From NCBI GenBank assembly GCA_027073795.1, contig JALTEW010000353.1, forward strand, positions 1 through 18,990: a stretch of 18,990 nucleotides of DNA, read 5' to 3'. The DNA is from a bacterium (GTDB lineage: Bacteria; Desulfobacterota; S145-22). Below the pieces are notes generated by a model that saw only the letters and a program-made list of their open reading frames with translations, did not search any database and had not been told where the DNA came from. The translations under genes and the position numbers were made by a program. Shown in pieces: positions 1 to 8,475 of the stretch (the first letter of the stretch is position 1; the number at the start of each line of letters is the position of its first letter).

Positions 1-438
1 CTTCATGATGTGGGAAAGATTGTTCTCGATCAGTTTTTTCCGGAAGAGTTTCAAAAGGTTCTCATGCTTGTGGATGAGGACCACCCCCTCCCCTTCCATG
101 AGGCGGAACTTCGAGCCATTGGGATTGATCATGGGGAGACAGGGGCAATTCTTTTGTCTCGGTGGAAATTCCCGGAGATCATTATCCGACCGATTCACAT
201 GCATCATCAATCACAGATTGAAGAAGGGATAGACAGGAAAGATCTGGCCCTCCTCAGGGTTTCAGATAGTCTTGCCCAAATGGTTGGGGTAGGCAATGGG
301 GGGAACCTGGCCCCTCTGCCCCTTTCAGGGAGCGAGTTATCCCTTCTTAACCTTGATGAGAAGGCGCTAAATGAAAACGCGACCTTTCTTGAGAAAGCCA
401 AGGAGGGAATTTTTGCCTTCTATCAGGCTATGCACTGA
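1..438 (+). CDS. HDOD domain protein, C-terminal fragment (5' end outside window)
   Basis: The reading frame is open from base 1 and ends at TGA 436-438, so only the last 145 residues are visible. They begin with LHDVGK and continue through a block reading HGETGAILLSRWKFP and then MHHQ. This order (HD motif, G-x-LL-x-x-W-x-LP, paired His) is the hallmark of the HDOD domain, a catalytically inactive relative of HD phosphohydrolases that acts as a signalling or protein-interaction module. A possible ATG at base 10 lies inside the domain and is not the real start. Any N-terminal partner domain lies outside the window. The last 11 bases overlap the convergent sugar phosphorylase gene. Family assignment is fairly sure; the signalling role is known only at family level and the specific target cannot be told. 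Confidence 0.8.
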   Translation, partial: LHDVGKIVLDQFFPEEFQKVLMLVDEDHPLPFHEAELRAIGIDHGETGAILLSRWKFPEIIIRPIHMHHQSQIEEGIDRKDLALLRVSDSLAQMVGVGNGGNLAPLPLSGSELSLLNLDEKALNENATFLEKAKEGIFAFYQAMH

Positions 439-2335
439 TGCTTTCCCTGGACTCTCTGAAAGGGGTCAGCCAGAAGATATCATAGGGCAGAATGTCTATG
501 TACAGCATGCCCTCATCTGCCTCCCACTCCATGCCGCTGACGATATCGTACCACCGTGTTTCACCCGTCCGGAGCATACTGATAGGGATCTGCAGCTCCG
601 TGGGCCGCGAGGAGACATTGATAAGGCTTAAGATATGTTGATCTCCTTCTGGGGAAACTCTCAAAACGGCGAAGACGTTTGGGGAGAGGTCAAGAATAGT
701 CTGTGCGCCATTGGGGTGGAAGGCGCGTTGCTGGGTGCGGATGGTGATGAGGCGCCCCAGTTCCCGGTTAATTCGCGATATCTTAGAAAGGGGATCCTGG
801 AGGGCCTGGGAAATGGCGCCATGGTCGATGATGGTTCGGTTGATTTCACGTTTAGATTTTGTGGCAAGAACGGCCTGGATATCGTTTTTAGTTCCAATGA
901 GGCTGTGAAGGTAGATGCCCGGAACGCCTTTAAGTACCAGGGCAATCAGGCGTGAGGCGACGAAACGCTTAACCTGAAAGGCGATGTCCTCATCACTCTC
1001 TTCCTGGTTGAGCGCGCTGAACCAGGTGATGTTTATTTCATACGGCTCCTCTTCCCCGCTTTCCCCTGCCTTGTAGGAAATCAGCCCTCCCCGTTCCGTG
1101 GCCATTTCGATAATGAAGTCGATGTCGTCTTCCGAGAGGATATTCTTGACCGCCATGAGGCCGATTCCGTCGTGCGAATCAAGAAAGTTGAAGAATGTGG
1201 TGGCCCCGGAAGGCGGATTAAGGGTTTTTGCCCAGTTGCTCAGGGCTGTGGCGTTCTCCGCGTAAAAGGTATAGAGGACGAGAGGGGGTAGAGCGAAGTT
1301 ATAAACCATTTGCGCTTCATCATACCCGTTGCCGAAGTAGGAGATATTTTCTTCATGGGGGACGTTGGTTTCTGTAATCAGCGCTACGTGGGGAGCCACC
1401 ACATCCAGAATATCCCTGAAGAGTTTGACGATTTCATGCGTCTGTCTCAAGTGGATGCACCGCGTGCCAGGTTCCCTCCAGAGATAGGTTACGGCATCCA
1501 GCCGGATGATATCCGCCCCCCGCCGGACATACATCAGGAGAATCTGCAGGACACGAAGCAGGACCCGGGGATTTTTATAATTCAAATCAATCTGATCCTC
1601 TGAAAAGGTGGTCCAGACATACGCGGGGCCGTTGATGGTAATATATTTTGTCAGGATATCAGAGGTTCGGGGCCTGAAGATGAGCTTCCTCTGGTCGCGG
1701 GTCAGGTCGTTAGGAGACTTAAAGGCAACAAAAAAGTCTTTGTATAAAGGATTCCCATTCAGAAATTCCTGGAACCACCGGCTCTTTGAAGAAACGTGGT
1801 TGATGACACCGTCAAACATCAACCGATAGTGCATCCCCAGATCTTCGATATCATGCCATGTGCCCAAGTGGGGATCAACGGTCTCAAAGTCGATAATCGA
1901 GAATCCGCGGTCGGATGAATAGGGAAAGAAGGGGAGGATGTGAAGGGTATTGATGTTTCCTCCCAGATAGGTATCGCAGAACTTGGCCAGGGTGGCCAGA
2001 GGGGAGCGCTCCTCCCCTCTTAGCAGATCCCCGTAGGTAATAAGAATGATATCCTTTTCCGTGAAACGTTCGGCTGGATTGAGATACTTCTCGTTCTCTA
2101 TCATCTCCGGGGGCTTGAAGGCATAATAGACCTTCATGATTCTTTCCAGTTCCGGCATAACTTCTTCCGCTGCTTCCCTGCCATATAAGAGCTCGAGACG
2201 GTTGAAGATTCTTTCTCTGTTGGCCTGCGGAATGGAGAGAAGAGGAAGAGTATAGTCCGGCTCGGGGTTGTGGAGGGTTTTGTGGTATTTCCTTCCCTCC
2301 GGCTTTACCATTTTTTTCACAGGTATATTCATCAC
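428..2335 (-). CDS. GH13 subfamily 18 sugar phosphorylase (sucrose / glucosylglycerate phosphorylase type)
   Basis: Cytosolic alpha-glucan-family enzyme of 635 residues, predicted to cleave a glucoside with phosphate to give alpha-glucose 1-phosphate. The GH13 core is intact. There is a FDGVINHVSSKS block near 174-185. The nucleophile is Asp280 in IIRLDAVTYLW, the acid/base is Glu322 in ITETN, and the transition-state Asp389 is in FLDSHDG. The N-terminal extension of about 80 residues and the total length exceed sucrose phosphorylases (about 500) and are nearer the glucosylglycerate-phosphorylase branch, but the acceptor sugar cannot be read from sequence. The start could be GTG 2335 or ATG 2332. 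A GAGAG at 2344-2348 is 8 nt before the GTG and 11 nt before the ATG. It begins 13 bp after the flavodoxin stop, so it is probably co-transcribed with it. Its 3' end overlaps the HDOD gene by 11 bp, tail to tail. Confidence 0.88.
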   Translation of the reverse strand: MMNIPVKKMVKPEGRKYHKTLHNPEPDYTLPLLSIPQANRERIFNRLELLYGREAAEEVMPELERIMKVYYAFKPPEMIENEKYLNPAERFTEKDIILITYGDLLRGEERSPLATLAKFCDTYLGGNINTLHILPFFPYSSDRGFSIIDFETVDPHLGTWHDIEDLGMHYRLMFDGVINHVSSKSRWFQEFLNGNPLYKDFFVAFKSPNDLTRDQRKLIFRPRTSDILTKYITINGPAYVWTTFSEDQIDLNYKNPRVLLRVLQILLMYVRRGADIIRLDAVTYLWREPGTRCIHLRQTHEIVKLFRDILDVVAPHVALITETNVPHEENISYFGNGYDEAQMVYNFALPPLVLYTFYAENATALSNWAKTLNPPSGATTFFNFLDSHDGIGLMAVKNILSEDDIDFIIEMATERGGLISYKAGESGEEEPYEINITWFSALNQEESDEDIAFQVKRFVASRLIALVLKGVPGIYLHSLIGTKNDIQAVLATKSKREINRTIIDHGAISQALQDPLSKISRINRELGRLITIRTQQRAFHPNGAQTILDLSPNVFAVLRVSPEGDQHILSLINVSSRPTELQIPISMLRTGETRWYDIVSGMEWEADEGMLYIDILPYDIFWLTPFRESRESISA

Positions 2336-2348
2336 GACACGTCATCTC

Positions 2349-2831
2349 TCAATCAGCCAATACCTCTTTGATCTTTTCCTTCAGGGCGTTTACGTCGCTC
2401 TCGTCCGGATGCCCTATAGCCGCATCGGCATCAGCAATCCATTCGGGCGGATTGGGACGGGCCTTCACCTTTTCAAGCAGACCTGCATTGACTTCCCCCT
2501 GGCAGTCGAAAGAACCGACGATGTTTGCACCTTCCGCAAGGGATTTTGCTGTTTCCATGGCCTTCTTCGCATGGTCTGAACCGGTTGCGGCTCCATGGGT
2601 GGCAAAAAGGAATAGCTTGGTGCCCCTTACTTTCTTCAAGTATTCCGTGGATTTTGGATCAGGATTACCCGCCTTGAGCCAGAAGCCCACGGCGACAAAG
2701 TCATAACCCTTGGGGTCAGGAGCTTCCTCAACCGGGGTAATCTTTTTCCCTTCCGGAAGGGCCTCAAAAACAGCCTCGGCCAGTTTCTTGGTGTTCCCTG
2801 ATTGGCTTGAATACACAACGAGTGATTTCAT
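2349..2831 (-). CDS. Flavodoxin-family protein
   Basis: Short-chain flavodoxin-like electron carrier of 160 residues, soluble. The N-terminus MKSLVVYSSQSGNTKKLA holds the phosphate-binding loop (S-Q-S-G-N-T) that grips FMN, right after the first beta strand. Further on come YDFVAVGFWLKAG, and LFLFATHGAATGSDHAKK, which match the second and third flavin-contact loops of the family. It resembles the small flavodoxins found as stand-alone genes or beside reductases in anaerobes. The start is well supported by a strong AAAGGAGG Shine-Dalgarno at about 2839-2846. It leads a probable two-gene unit with the sugar phosphorylase. No functional link to that enzyme is evident. The upstream spacer (2832-2940) is AT-rich and holds TATAAT (2885-2890) and TTGACA (2901-2906) on the minus strand, but they are only 10 bp apart, so this is not a canonical promoter. 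Confidence 0.85.
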   Translation of the reverse strand: MKSLVVYSSQSGNTKKLAEAVFEALPEGKKITPVEEAPDPKGYDFVAVGFWLKAGNPDPKSTEYLKKVRGTKLFLFATHGAATGSDHAKKAMETAKSLAEGANIVGSFDCQGEVNAGLLEKVKARPNPPEWIADADAAIGHPDESDVNALKEKIKEVLAD

Positions 2832-2940
2832 TTTAGACCTCCTTTTTTATTAATTCGGTTGAAATGCTGACAAGTTTAAATCTGATTATAAATGTAGGAT
2901 TGTCAAGTTTTTGCACCCACCCTTAACAAGGAATGCTCCT

Positions 2941-2969
2941 TAAGAGAAAAGGGCGAGACAATCCCGCCC
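2941..2969 (-). terminator. Intrinsic terminator of the por-nuoEFG-like operon
   Basis: Read on the minus strand, GGGCGGGA-TTG-TCTCGCCC (2951-2969) forms an 8-bp stem (one G-U pair) with a 3-nt loop and is followed by TTTTCTCTT. It lies 29 bp after the stop codon of the last operon gene and upstream of the flavodoxin gene, so it should separate the two transcripts. Confidence 0.85.
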
Positions 2970-2998
2970 ACGAGTAAGAGACACTTTGGGTAAAAGGG

Positions 2999-3724
2999 TT
3001 ATCGGCAATTGGGGCAGACATCGAAGAAATCTTCAGGGAGGTTTTTCGCGCGTTTCGCAAAATACTCCACCTGATATTCTGGGAAGAAAGGTTCCCCACA
3101 AACCTTGCAGACCTTCATGGGAAGGGTTCGCTGCCACCGTTTGATGGTGCGAGATTCAGGCGTCTGAACCATCTTAATGGCGTCCACAGGACAGACATAA
3201 ACACAGGCCCCACAGGCTATACAAGATTGTGAGGGTTCCTTGAAGGGAGGGGTAGGCACGCGGTCCGGTCCCCTTCCGGCAAACCCGATGGCATTCACGC
3301 CCACGACCTCATCACAGACCCGGACACAAAGGCCGCATAGGATACAGGTTTCTTCACTTACCTGAAACCGTGGGTGTTCCACGTCAATCCCATATTCCTG
3401 AGCCAGTTCGCGAATCTCTGGCACCTTGTAACACCTTGCCAGAAGCAATTCCATTATCATTTTGCGGTTCCGGCGGATACGATCGGACTGGGTGGTTACC
3501 GAGATTCCCTCTTTGACGGGGAACGTACAGGAGGTCACCAGCTTTTTCCGCCCCCCTTCTTCTACCTCGACCATGCACATCCGACAGGCACCGTAAGGTT
3601 TGACTTCATCGTTGTGACAGAGGGAAGGGACGTCCGCACCCGCATCCCTCGCGACCTGGAGAAGCATGGCGCCTTCTTCTGCCTCTACCGTTTTTCCATC
3701 AATTGTGAGATGAACCTTTGCCAT
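2999..3724 (-). CDS. Short NuoG/HoxU-like iron-sulfur subunit with C-terminal CxxC...CxxC module
   Basis: A 241-residue electron-transfer protein with no catalytic NuoG or hydrogenase domain. It starts with a plant-type [2Fe-2S] ferredoxin domain (Cys36, 47, 50, 66). The stretch that carries the His(Cys)3 cluster in NuoG/HoxU/HydA reads LLLARCYKVPEIRELAQEYG here, with one cysteine, so that cluster is probably absent. Two [4Fe-4S] motifs follow (Cys127/130/133/137 and Cys168/171/174/178). The tail has Cys206, 209, 237 and 240, spaced like a zinc-ribbon or rubredoxin knuckle. It is last in the seven-gene operon, 12 bp after the NuoF-like gene with GAGGAAA ahead of the ATG. In HydABC-type enzymes the equivalent protein bridges the flavin subunit to the catalytic partner. 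Here that partner is plausibly Por (inference). Confidence 0.85.
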   Translation of the reverse strand: MAKVHLTIDGKTVEAEEGAMLLQVARDAGADVPSLCHNDEVKPYGACRMCMVEVEEGGRKKLVTSCTFPVKEGISVTTQSDRIRRNRKMIMELLLARCYKVPEIRELAQEYGIDVEHPRFQVSEETCILCGLCVRVCDEVVGVNAIGFAGRGPDRVPTPPFKEPSQSCIACGACVYVCPVDAIKMVQTPESRTIKRWQRTLPMKVCKVCGEPFFPEYQVEYFAKRAKNLPEDFFDVCPNCR

Positions 3725-3736
3725 GATTCGTTTCCT

Positions 3737-5590
3737 CTATTTCACAGTTACGGCATCAAATTTACAGACATCCTTGCAGGTTCCGCATTTGATGCACTTT
3801 GTTTGATCAATTGTATGGGGTTCCTTCTTTTCACCGGAAATGGCGTCCACGGGGCAGTTACGCTTGCAGGCGCCGCACCCCGTGCATTTGTCCGGGTCAA
3901 TTTCATAGGTGATGAGAGCCTTGCATACACCAGCCGGACACCGTTTTTCCCTAATGTGAGCCTCGTATTCCTCACGGAAGTACCGAATAGTGCTCAATAC
4001 GGGGTTGGGGGCTGTCTGACCCAACCCGCAGAGGGATGCATCTTTCATGACCGCCCCTAATTCTTCAAGGAGTTCAATGTCCCCTTCCTGCCCACGCCCC
4101 TCGGTGATATCCTCCAAGATCTGGGACATCCGAAGCAACCCTTCCCGACAGGGGGTACACTTTCCACACGATTCTCCCTTGAGGAAATTTACAAAATATT
4201 TCGCCACATCCACCATACAGGTTGTCTCATCCATGACGATCATACCGCCCGACCCCATCATGGACCCAACCTCTGTCAGCTTGTCAAAATCGACGGGGAT
4301 ATCAATAAGGGATTCTGGAATGCACCCCCCGGAGGGTCCCCCCGTCTGGACAGCCTTGAATTTTTTACCATTAGGGATCCCGCCCCCGATATCGAAGATG
4401 ATCTCCCGCAGGGTGATCCCCATGGGGACCTCTACGAGCCCTGTATTATTGACCTTCCCAACCAGGGAGAAGATCTTTGTGCCTTTGCTTCCCTCGGTCC
4501 CGATCTGGCTGTACCAGTCCGCCCCTCTGTTGATGATAACGGGGACATTCGCCCACGTCTCCACATTGTTGAGATTGGTGGGTTTCCCCCAGAGACCGCT
4601 TTCCACAAGGTGGACATATTTGGAACGGGGCTCCCCGGGTTTCCCCTCGAGGGAGGCAACCAGGGCGGTTGACTCCCCGCAAACAAAGGCGCCACCCCCA
4701 CGATTGATGTGGATATCAAAGGAGAAATCCGTCCCCAGAATGTTTTCCCCCAACAGGCCAATTTCCTTTAATGTACTGATTGCAATTTCCGCGTGTTTGA
4801 CTGCCAAGGGATATTCATTCCGGACATAGATGTAGCCCTCGTCCGATCCAATGGCGTAGGCACCAATGAGCATTCCTTCTATAACACTATGGGGGTTCCC
4901 TTCTAACAAACTCCGGTCCATGTAGGCACCAGGGTCACCCTCATCGGCATTGCAGATGACGTATTTTTTATCACCGGCGGCATTCCGGCAGCTTTCCCAT
5001 TTACGCCCTGTAGGGAATCCACCGCCGCCCCTTCCCCGCAAACCGGATTTCTTGATTTCCTCGATAATCTCATCCGGCTTCATGCTAAACAGGGCCTTGG
5101 TCAGGGCCTCATACCCACCGATGAAGAGATAATCTTCCAGACTGGTCGGGTCGATCAACCCATTGTTGCCGAAAATAATTCTTTTTTGCAGGTTATAAAA
5201 AGGGACATCCTCTTCATAGGTGGCCACGGCCCCCGTCTGGGGATGGGTATAAAGGAGGCGCTCAATAACCTTTCCGTCTCTCAGGGTTGTTGTCACAATC
5301 TCAGGGACATCATCGACCTGAACCCTCTGGTAAAAAATTTTCTGGGGATAAATGACAATCAGAGGACCACGTTCGCAGAAACCGTGGCAGCCTGTGGTTC
5401 GCACCCCCACCTTATCGCTCAAACCGGCCTTTTCAATCTCCTGCCTGAATGTGGAAACCACATTCATACATCCATGAGCGTGACACCCCGTTCCAGTACA
5501 GATGGTCACGAGTGTCTGATTGGGATCCCTCGCTTTTTGAATTTCTTCTCGTAATACCTTCAGATCCTGCTGGGAATGAACTTGTCTCAT
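3737..5590 (-). CDS. NuoF/HydB-like NAD(H)- and FMN-binding Fe-S subunit
   Basis: A 617-residue flavin subunit in the HydB architecture, longer than plain NuoF (about 440). In order: an N-terminal thioredoxin-like [2Fe-2S] domain (Cys31, 36, 68, 72); an FMN loop RGRGGGGFPTGRKW (185-198); a nucleotide-binding segment RGGGAFVCGESTAL (297-310); the NuoF-type [4Fe-4S] site (Cys475, 478, 481 and Cys521); a CPAGVC element (551-556); and a C-terminal two-cluster ferredoxin (Cys569/572/575/579 and Cys599/602/605/609). The family transfers electrons between NAD(P)H and Fe-S carriers through FMN. In bifurcating hydrogenases this subunit is the bifurcation site. It starts 3 bp after the NuoE-like stop and is followed after 12 bp by the NuoG-like gene. 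No hydrogenase gene is present, so coupling to the Por subunits is the simplest reading. Confidence 0.92.
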   Translation of the reverse strand: MRQVHSQQDLKVLREEIQKARDPNQTLVTICTGTGCHAHGCMNVVSTFRQEIEKAGLSDKVGVRTTGCHGFCERGPLIVIYPQKIFYQRVQVDDVPEIVTTTLRDGKVIERLLYTHPQTGAVATYEEDVPFYNLQKRIIFGNNGLIDPTSLEDYLFIGGYEALTKALFSMKPDEIIEEIKKSGLRGRGGGGFPTGRKWESCRNAAGDKKYVICNADEGDPGAYMDRSLLEGNPHSVIEGMLIGAYAIGSDEGYIYVRNEYPLAVKHAEIAISTLKEIGLLGENILGTDFSFDIHINRGGGAFVCGESTALVASLEGKPGEPRSKYVHLVESGLWGKPTNLNNVETWANVPVIINRGADWYSQIGTEGSKGTKIFSLVGKVNNTGLVEVPMGITLREIIFDIGGGIPNGKKFKAVQTGGPSGGCIPESLIDIPVDFDKLTEVGSMMGSGGMIVMDETTCMVDVAKYFVNFLKGESCGKCTPCREGLLRMSQILEDITEGRGQEGDIELLEELGAVMKDASLCGLGQTAPNPVLSTIRYFREEYEAHIREKRCPAGVCKALITYEIDPDKCTGCGACKRNCPVDAISGEKKEPHTIDQTKCIKCGTCKDVCKFDAVTVK

Positions 5591-5593
5591 CGA

Positions 5594-6058
5594 TTAGCCC
5601 TCTGCCTTCTTCAACGTTTTGTAGATTTTGTCCCACTTGGGGGGATTCATCTGCCCATGGTATTCCCCATCAACCACCACAATAGGACCCAAGGCACATG
5701 CGCCGAGACAGTTGACGGTTTCCAGGGTAAATTCCATATCCTTGGTTGTTTCTCCAGGACCAACGCCGAAATCCCGAATCATCTTGTCAAGGATTCTGCC
5801 CCCGCCTCTTACGTGACAGGCCGTGCCCGTACACACCTGAATGATATGTTTCCCCCTGGGTTTGAGACTGAAGGCCTTGTAGAAGGTGGCGACAGCATAA
5901 ATCCTGACAATGGGGATATCAAGTTTTTGAGAGATAAGCTCCAAGGCTTCTCTCGGAAGGTAATTTTCCTCCGCCTGCACGTCCTGAAGGATGGGGATCA
6001 ATTGGGCAGGGTTTCTGCCATAGCGGTCAAGGATGGCATCTAATGTTTCCGGACTCAT
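5594..6058 (-). CDS. NuoE/HydC-like thioredoxin-fold [2Fe-2S] subunit
   Basis: A 154-residue protein of the 24-kDa complex I subunit family. The N-terminal helical part includes the motif LPREALELIS (34-43) and YAVATFYKAF (54-63). The thioredoxin-like domain binds one [2Fe-2S] cluster with Cys76 and Cys81 (CTGTAC) and Cys117 and Cys121 (CLGAC). Length and motifs match HydC/NuoE. It passes electrons to or from the FMN subunit encoded next. Its ATG overlaps the porB stop as ATGA, showing translational coupling between the 2-oxoacid oxidoreductase and the diaphorase half of the operon. Confidence 0.92.
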   Translation of the reverse strand: MSPETLDAILDRYGRNPAQLIPILQDVQAEENYLPREALELISQKLDIPIVRIYAVATFYKAFSLKPRGKHIIQVCTGTACHVRGGGRILDKMIRDFGVGPGETTKDMEFTLETVNCLGACALGPIVVVDGEYHGQMNPPKWDKIYKTLKKAEG

Positions 6059-6993
6059 GATAGCTCCTCACTAAAACGAACCTTTGCTAACAATTTGTTG
6101 TATTCTTTTGTAACACGTTCCTGAATCTTTTCTATAAGATCGGGGGTCAGGTGCCTGAACCGGCCCTGAATCTTAAGATAATCCTCAACGGGCCGCAGTT
6201 TGGGTACCTCAACAGTCAGGTGGTATTTTCCCTCTTCCACTTCATAAAGGGGAAAAACAGCCGTTTCCACTGCGAGCCTTCCCGCGCGAATGGTGAGGTC
6301 TGGAGGCAACCGCCACCCTGTGGGACAAACCGAAAGAATGTGAATATAGGCAGGCCCTTCAACCTTGGCGGCCTTTTTAACCTTTTCCATGAGGTCGAAG
6401 GGATAACTTGGACAGGCGGTAGCCACATAAGGAATGTTATGAGCCACGGCGATCTCAGGCATATTCTTCTTCCACGTCACCTGCCCCGGTTTGACCTTCC
6501 CAGCCGGCGATGTGGTGGTCGCAGCCCCGAATGGGGTGGAGGAGGAGCGTTGGATGCCCGTGTTCATGTAGGCCTCGTTGTCATAGCAGACATAAATAAA
6601 GTTGTGTCCCCGCTCCAGGGCGCCGGAGAGGGCCTGGAGGCCGATGTCTGAGGTTCCGCCATCGCCGCCCATCGCGAGAACATTGATCTTCTTTTTTGGA
6701 ATTCTTCCCTTTCTCATCAGGACCTTGAGCCCCGCTTCTACCCCTGACGCGACGGCCGCTGCGTTTTCAAATGCCACGTGAATCCACGGGACCCGCCAGG
6801 AGGTGGTAGGTAAGGGGGATGAGACAATTTCCATACAGCCTGTGGCGCAGGCAACCACTGTATTCCGTCCCAAGGCCTTCCCTACGAGACGAACGCCTAA
6901 GACCTCTCCGCATCCCTGACACGCCCGGTGACCCGGAGCGATATATTCCCCTTTTGGCAGCAGCCTGACAGCATAGACATTGAAATTTTCCAT
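6055..6993 (-). CDS. porB: Pyruvate (2-oxoacid):ferredoxin oxidoreductase, beta subunit
   Basis: Thiamine-diphosphate-binding catalytic subunit, 312 residues, usual length for the family. The TPP/Mg motif is GGDGGTSD (109-116) with Asn139 in YDNEAYMNTG. Cluster ligands match PorB: Cys25 and Cys28 (GHRACQGCGE), Cys53 (ATGCME) and Cys223 (SVCPTGW). The conserved SWRVPWIHVAFENAAA block (65-80) is also there. Together with the alpha subunit it decarboxylates the 2-oxoacid and makes the acyl-CoA, or runs in reverse to fix CO2. It begins on the last base of the porA stop (TAATG). The close match to archaeal-type PorB suggests pyruvate, but substrate assignment within this superfamily needs enzymology. 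Confidence 0.93.
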   Translation of the reverse strand: MENFNVYAVRLLPKGEYIAPGHRACQGCGEVLGVRLVGKALGRNTVVACATGCMEIVSSPLPTTSWRVPWIHVAFENAAAVASGVEAGLKVLMRKGRIPKKKINVLAMGGDGGTSDIGLQALSGALERGHNFIYVCYDNEAYMNTGIQRSSSTPFGAATTTSPAGKVKPGQVTWKKNMPEIAVAHNIPYVATACPSYPFDLMEKVKKAAKVEGPAYIHILSVCPTGWRLPPDLTIRAGRLAVETAVFPLYEVEEGKYHLTVEVPKLRPVEDYLKIQGRFRHLTPDLIEKIQERVTKEYNKLLAKVRFSEELS

Positions 6994-8168
6994 TATTCCC
7001 TTGCTCCATAGATTTCGTACCCCGCGATGTCTCCAGAGGCGATCCGTTGCTGGGCACGTTTATACATTTCTTGATAGTCCCTGGGGGCCACATCCCGACC
7101 CGCCAGGCCGGCGATAAAGTCGACGACCTTGGGGGGATTGTCCCACGTGTAAAGGGCGGAACGCAGCTCTGAGGCCACTGGCCCCCCCGGCCCCCCGTAA
7201 GACGTAGCACGATCAATAACGATCAGAGTTTCCACGTCTTTAACGGCGTTCCAGAAGGCCTCATATGGAAAGGGGCGCCAGAGCCGAATCTTGCATAACC
7301 CAATCTTTTCCCCTTCCTCGCGCATGGCATCGACAGCCGTGGAGGCCGTTTCCCCGAAGCTTCCCATTGTGATGAAAAGCGTTTTGGCATCCTCGGCCTT
7401 GTAGGTTTCAACGGGATGGTAATAACGACCCGTCAAATCTCCAAACTCGTTCCAGATTTCTTCTATAACGGGAAGAGAGGCCTTAAGCCGCTCATCCTGG
7501 GCCTTTTTGGTTTCCGTATAGAGATCCGGCATGGCAAAGGCTCCCATGGTAACGGGATTGTCCGGGTGAAGGCGGTAAACCGGTTTGTAAGGCGGAAGGA
7601 ATTTATCAACCGTTTCCTGATCCATGAGTTCGATAGGCTCGATGACATGAGAAAGAATAAACCCATCCATGTTGACCATGAAGGGAAGCACGACGCGGTG
7701 ATCCTCCGCGATTTTAAAGGCTGCAAGCGTCATGTCAAAGATTTCCTGACCATTATCCCCAAAGGCCTGGATCCACCCGCAGTCCCGAACCATCATGACA
7801 TCAGTATGATCATTCCAGATACTCAGGGGCCCTGATAAAGAGCGATTTGCCAAAATCATGACAATGGGAAGTTGCATGGCAGAGGCGATAAAGACAATTT
7901 CTGACATCAGTGCCAGTCCCTGGGAACTCGTACATGTAAAAGTCCTGGCCCCGGCGGCCGACGTCCCGCAGCAGACACTCATGGCAGAATGTTCCGATTC
8001 CACCGGGATGAACTCCGCATCCAGCTCTCCATTGGCGACAAACTCGGATAAATGCTCAACGATATGGGTTTGGGGGGTGATAGGATAGGCTGCTACGGCA
8101 TCCACATTTGCCAGGCGTACTGCCTCGCTTGCGGCAATGGACACCTCCATTCCAACGCGTTTAGGCAT
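6993..8168 (-). CDS. porA: Pyruvate (2-oxoacid):ferredoxin oxidoreductase, alpha subunit
   Basis: A 391-residue alpha subunit with the pyrimidine-binding start GMEVSIAASEAVRLANVD and AYPITPQT (27-34). These are followed by FIPVESEHSAMSVCCGTSAAG and TSSQGLALM, the standard PorA pattern around the thiamine and CoA interface. The C-terminal third, from about MGSFGETASTAVD, is the transketolase C-domain. Length and order match four-subunit Por enzymes of archaea and anaerobic bacteria; the closely related VOR and KOR alpha subunits are the alternatives. Its ATG overlaps the porD stop (TAATG), preceded by GAGGAAG. Confidence 0.93.
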   Translation of the reverse strand: MPKRVGMEVSIAASEAVRLANVDAVAAYPITPQTHIVEHLSEFVANGELDAEFIPVESEHSAMSVCCGTSAAGARTFTCTSSQGLALMSEIVFIASAMQLPIVMILANRSLSGPLSIWNDHTDVMMVRDCGWIQAFGDNGQEIFDMTLAAFKIAEDHRVVLPFMVNMDGFILSHVIEPIELMDQETVDKFLPPYKPVYRLHPDNPVTMGAFAMPDLYTETKKAQDERLKASLPVIEEIWNEFGDLTGRYYHPVETYKAEDAKTLFITMGSFGETASTAVDAMREEGEKIGLCKIRLWRPFPYEAFWNAVKDVETLIVIDRATSYGGPGGPVASELRSALYTWDNPPKVVDFIAGLAGRDVAPRDYQEMYKRAQQRIASGDIAGYEIYGARE

Positions 8169-8458
8169 TATTCTTCCTCCTCAACTAAGCGAATGGCCCC
8201 GGTAATACATTCCCTTACACAGATGCCACATCCCTTGCAATAATAGAGATCGGCCTCAAAATAGTTGTCTTCCGTTTTGTAGATAGCGGCATCGGGGCAA
8301 TAGATATAGCAGACACCACACTGAATACACCGGTCCTTGTCCCAGACGGGACGCATGGAGCGCCAGTCTCCACTTTTGTATTCGGCAGCATTGCCGGGTT
8401 CCGTGATGACACATCCAATATTCAGGTCTTTCCAGGTCATCTGATCAGCAGGTTTCAC
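8168..8458 (-). CDS. porD: Pyruvate (2-oxoacid):ferredoxin oxidoreductase, delta (ferredoxin) subunit
   Basis: A 96-residue dicluster ferredoxin subunit. The N-terminal 40 residues (TWKDLNIG...WRSMRPVWD) are typical of PorD and precede two [4Fe-4S] motifs at Cys44/47/50/54 and Cys74/77/80/84. It carries electrons out of the TPP subunit. The start chosen is GTG 8458, with AAGGGAG placed 7 nt upstream; the ATG at codon 7 has no ribosome site at a usable distance. It lies 17 bp after porG. Confidence 0.9.
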   Translation of the reverse strand: MKPADQMTWKDLNIGCVITEPGNAAEYKSGDWRSMRPVWDKDRCIQCGVCYIYCPDAAIYKTEDNYFEADLYYCKGCGICVRECITGAIRLVEEEE

Positions 8459-8475
8459 CTTGTTTCTCCCTTGAT

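Noticed and set aside
2885..2906. TTGACA and TATAAT upstream of the flavodoxin gene
   Set aside because: The two elements are only 10 bp apart, too close for one sigma70 promoter; neither has a good partner at 16-18 bp.
3374..4060. Long plus-strand frame (228 codons) opposite the NuoF/NuoG-like genes
   Set aside because: It is the antisense shadow of two genes with clear Fe-S motifs and has no ribosome site or family resemblance.
4047..4829. Plus-strand frame of 260 codons opposite the NuoF-like gene
   Set aside because: Antisense shadow; composition is Ser/Pro-rich as expected from the complement of coding DNA, with no motif.
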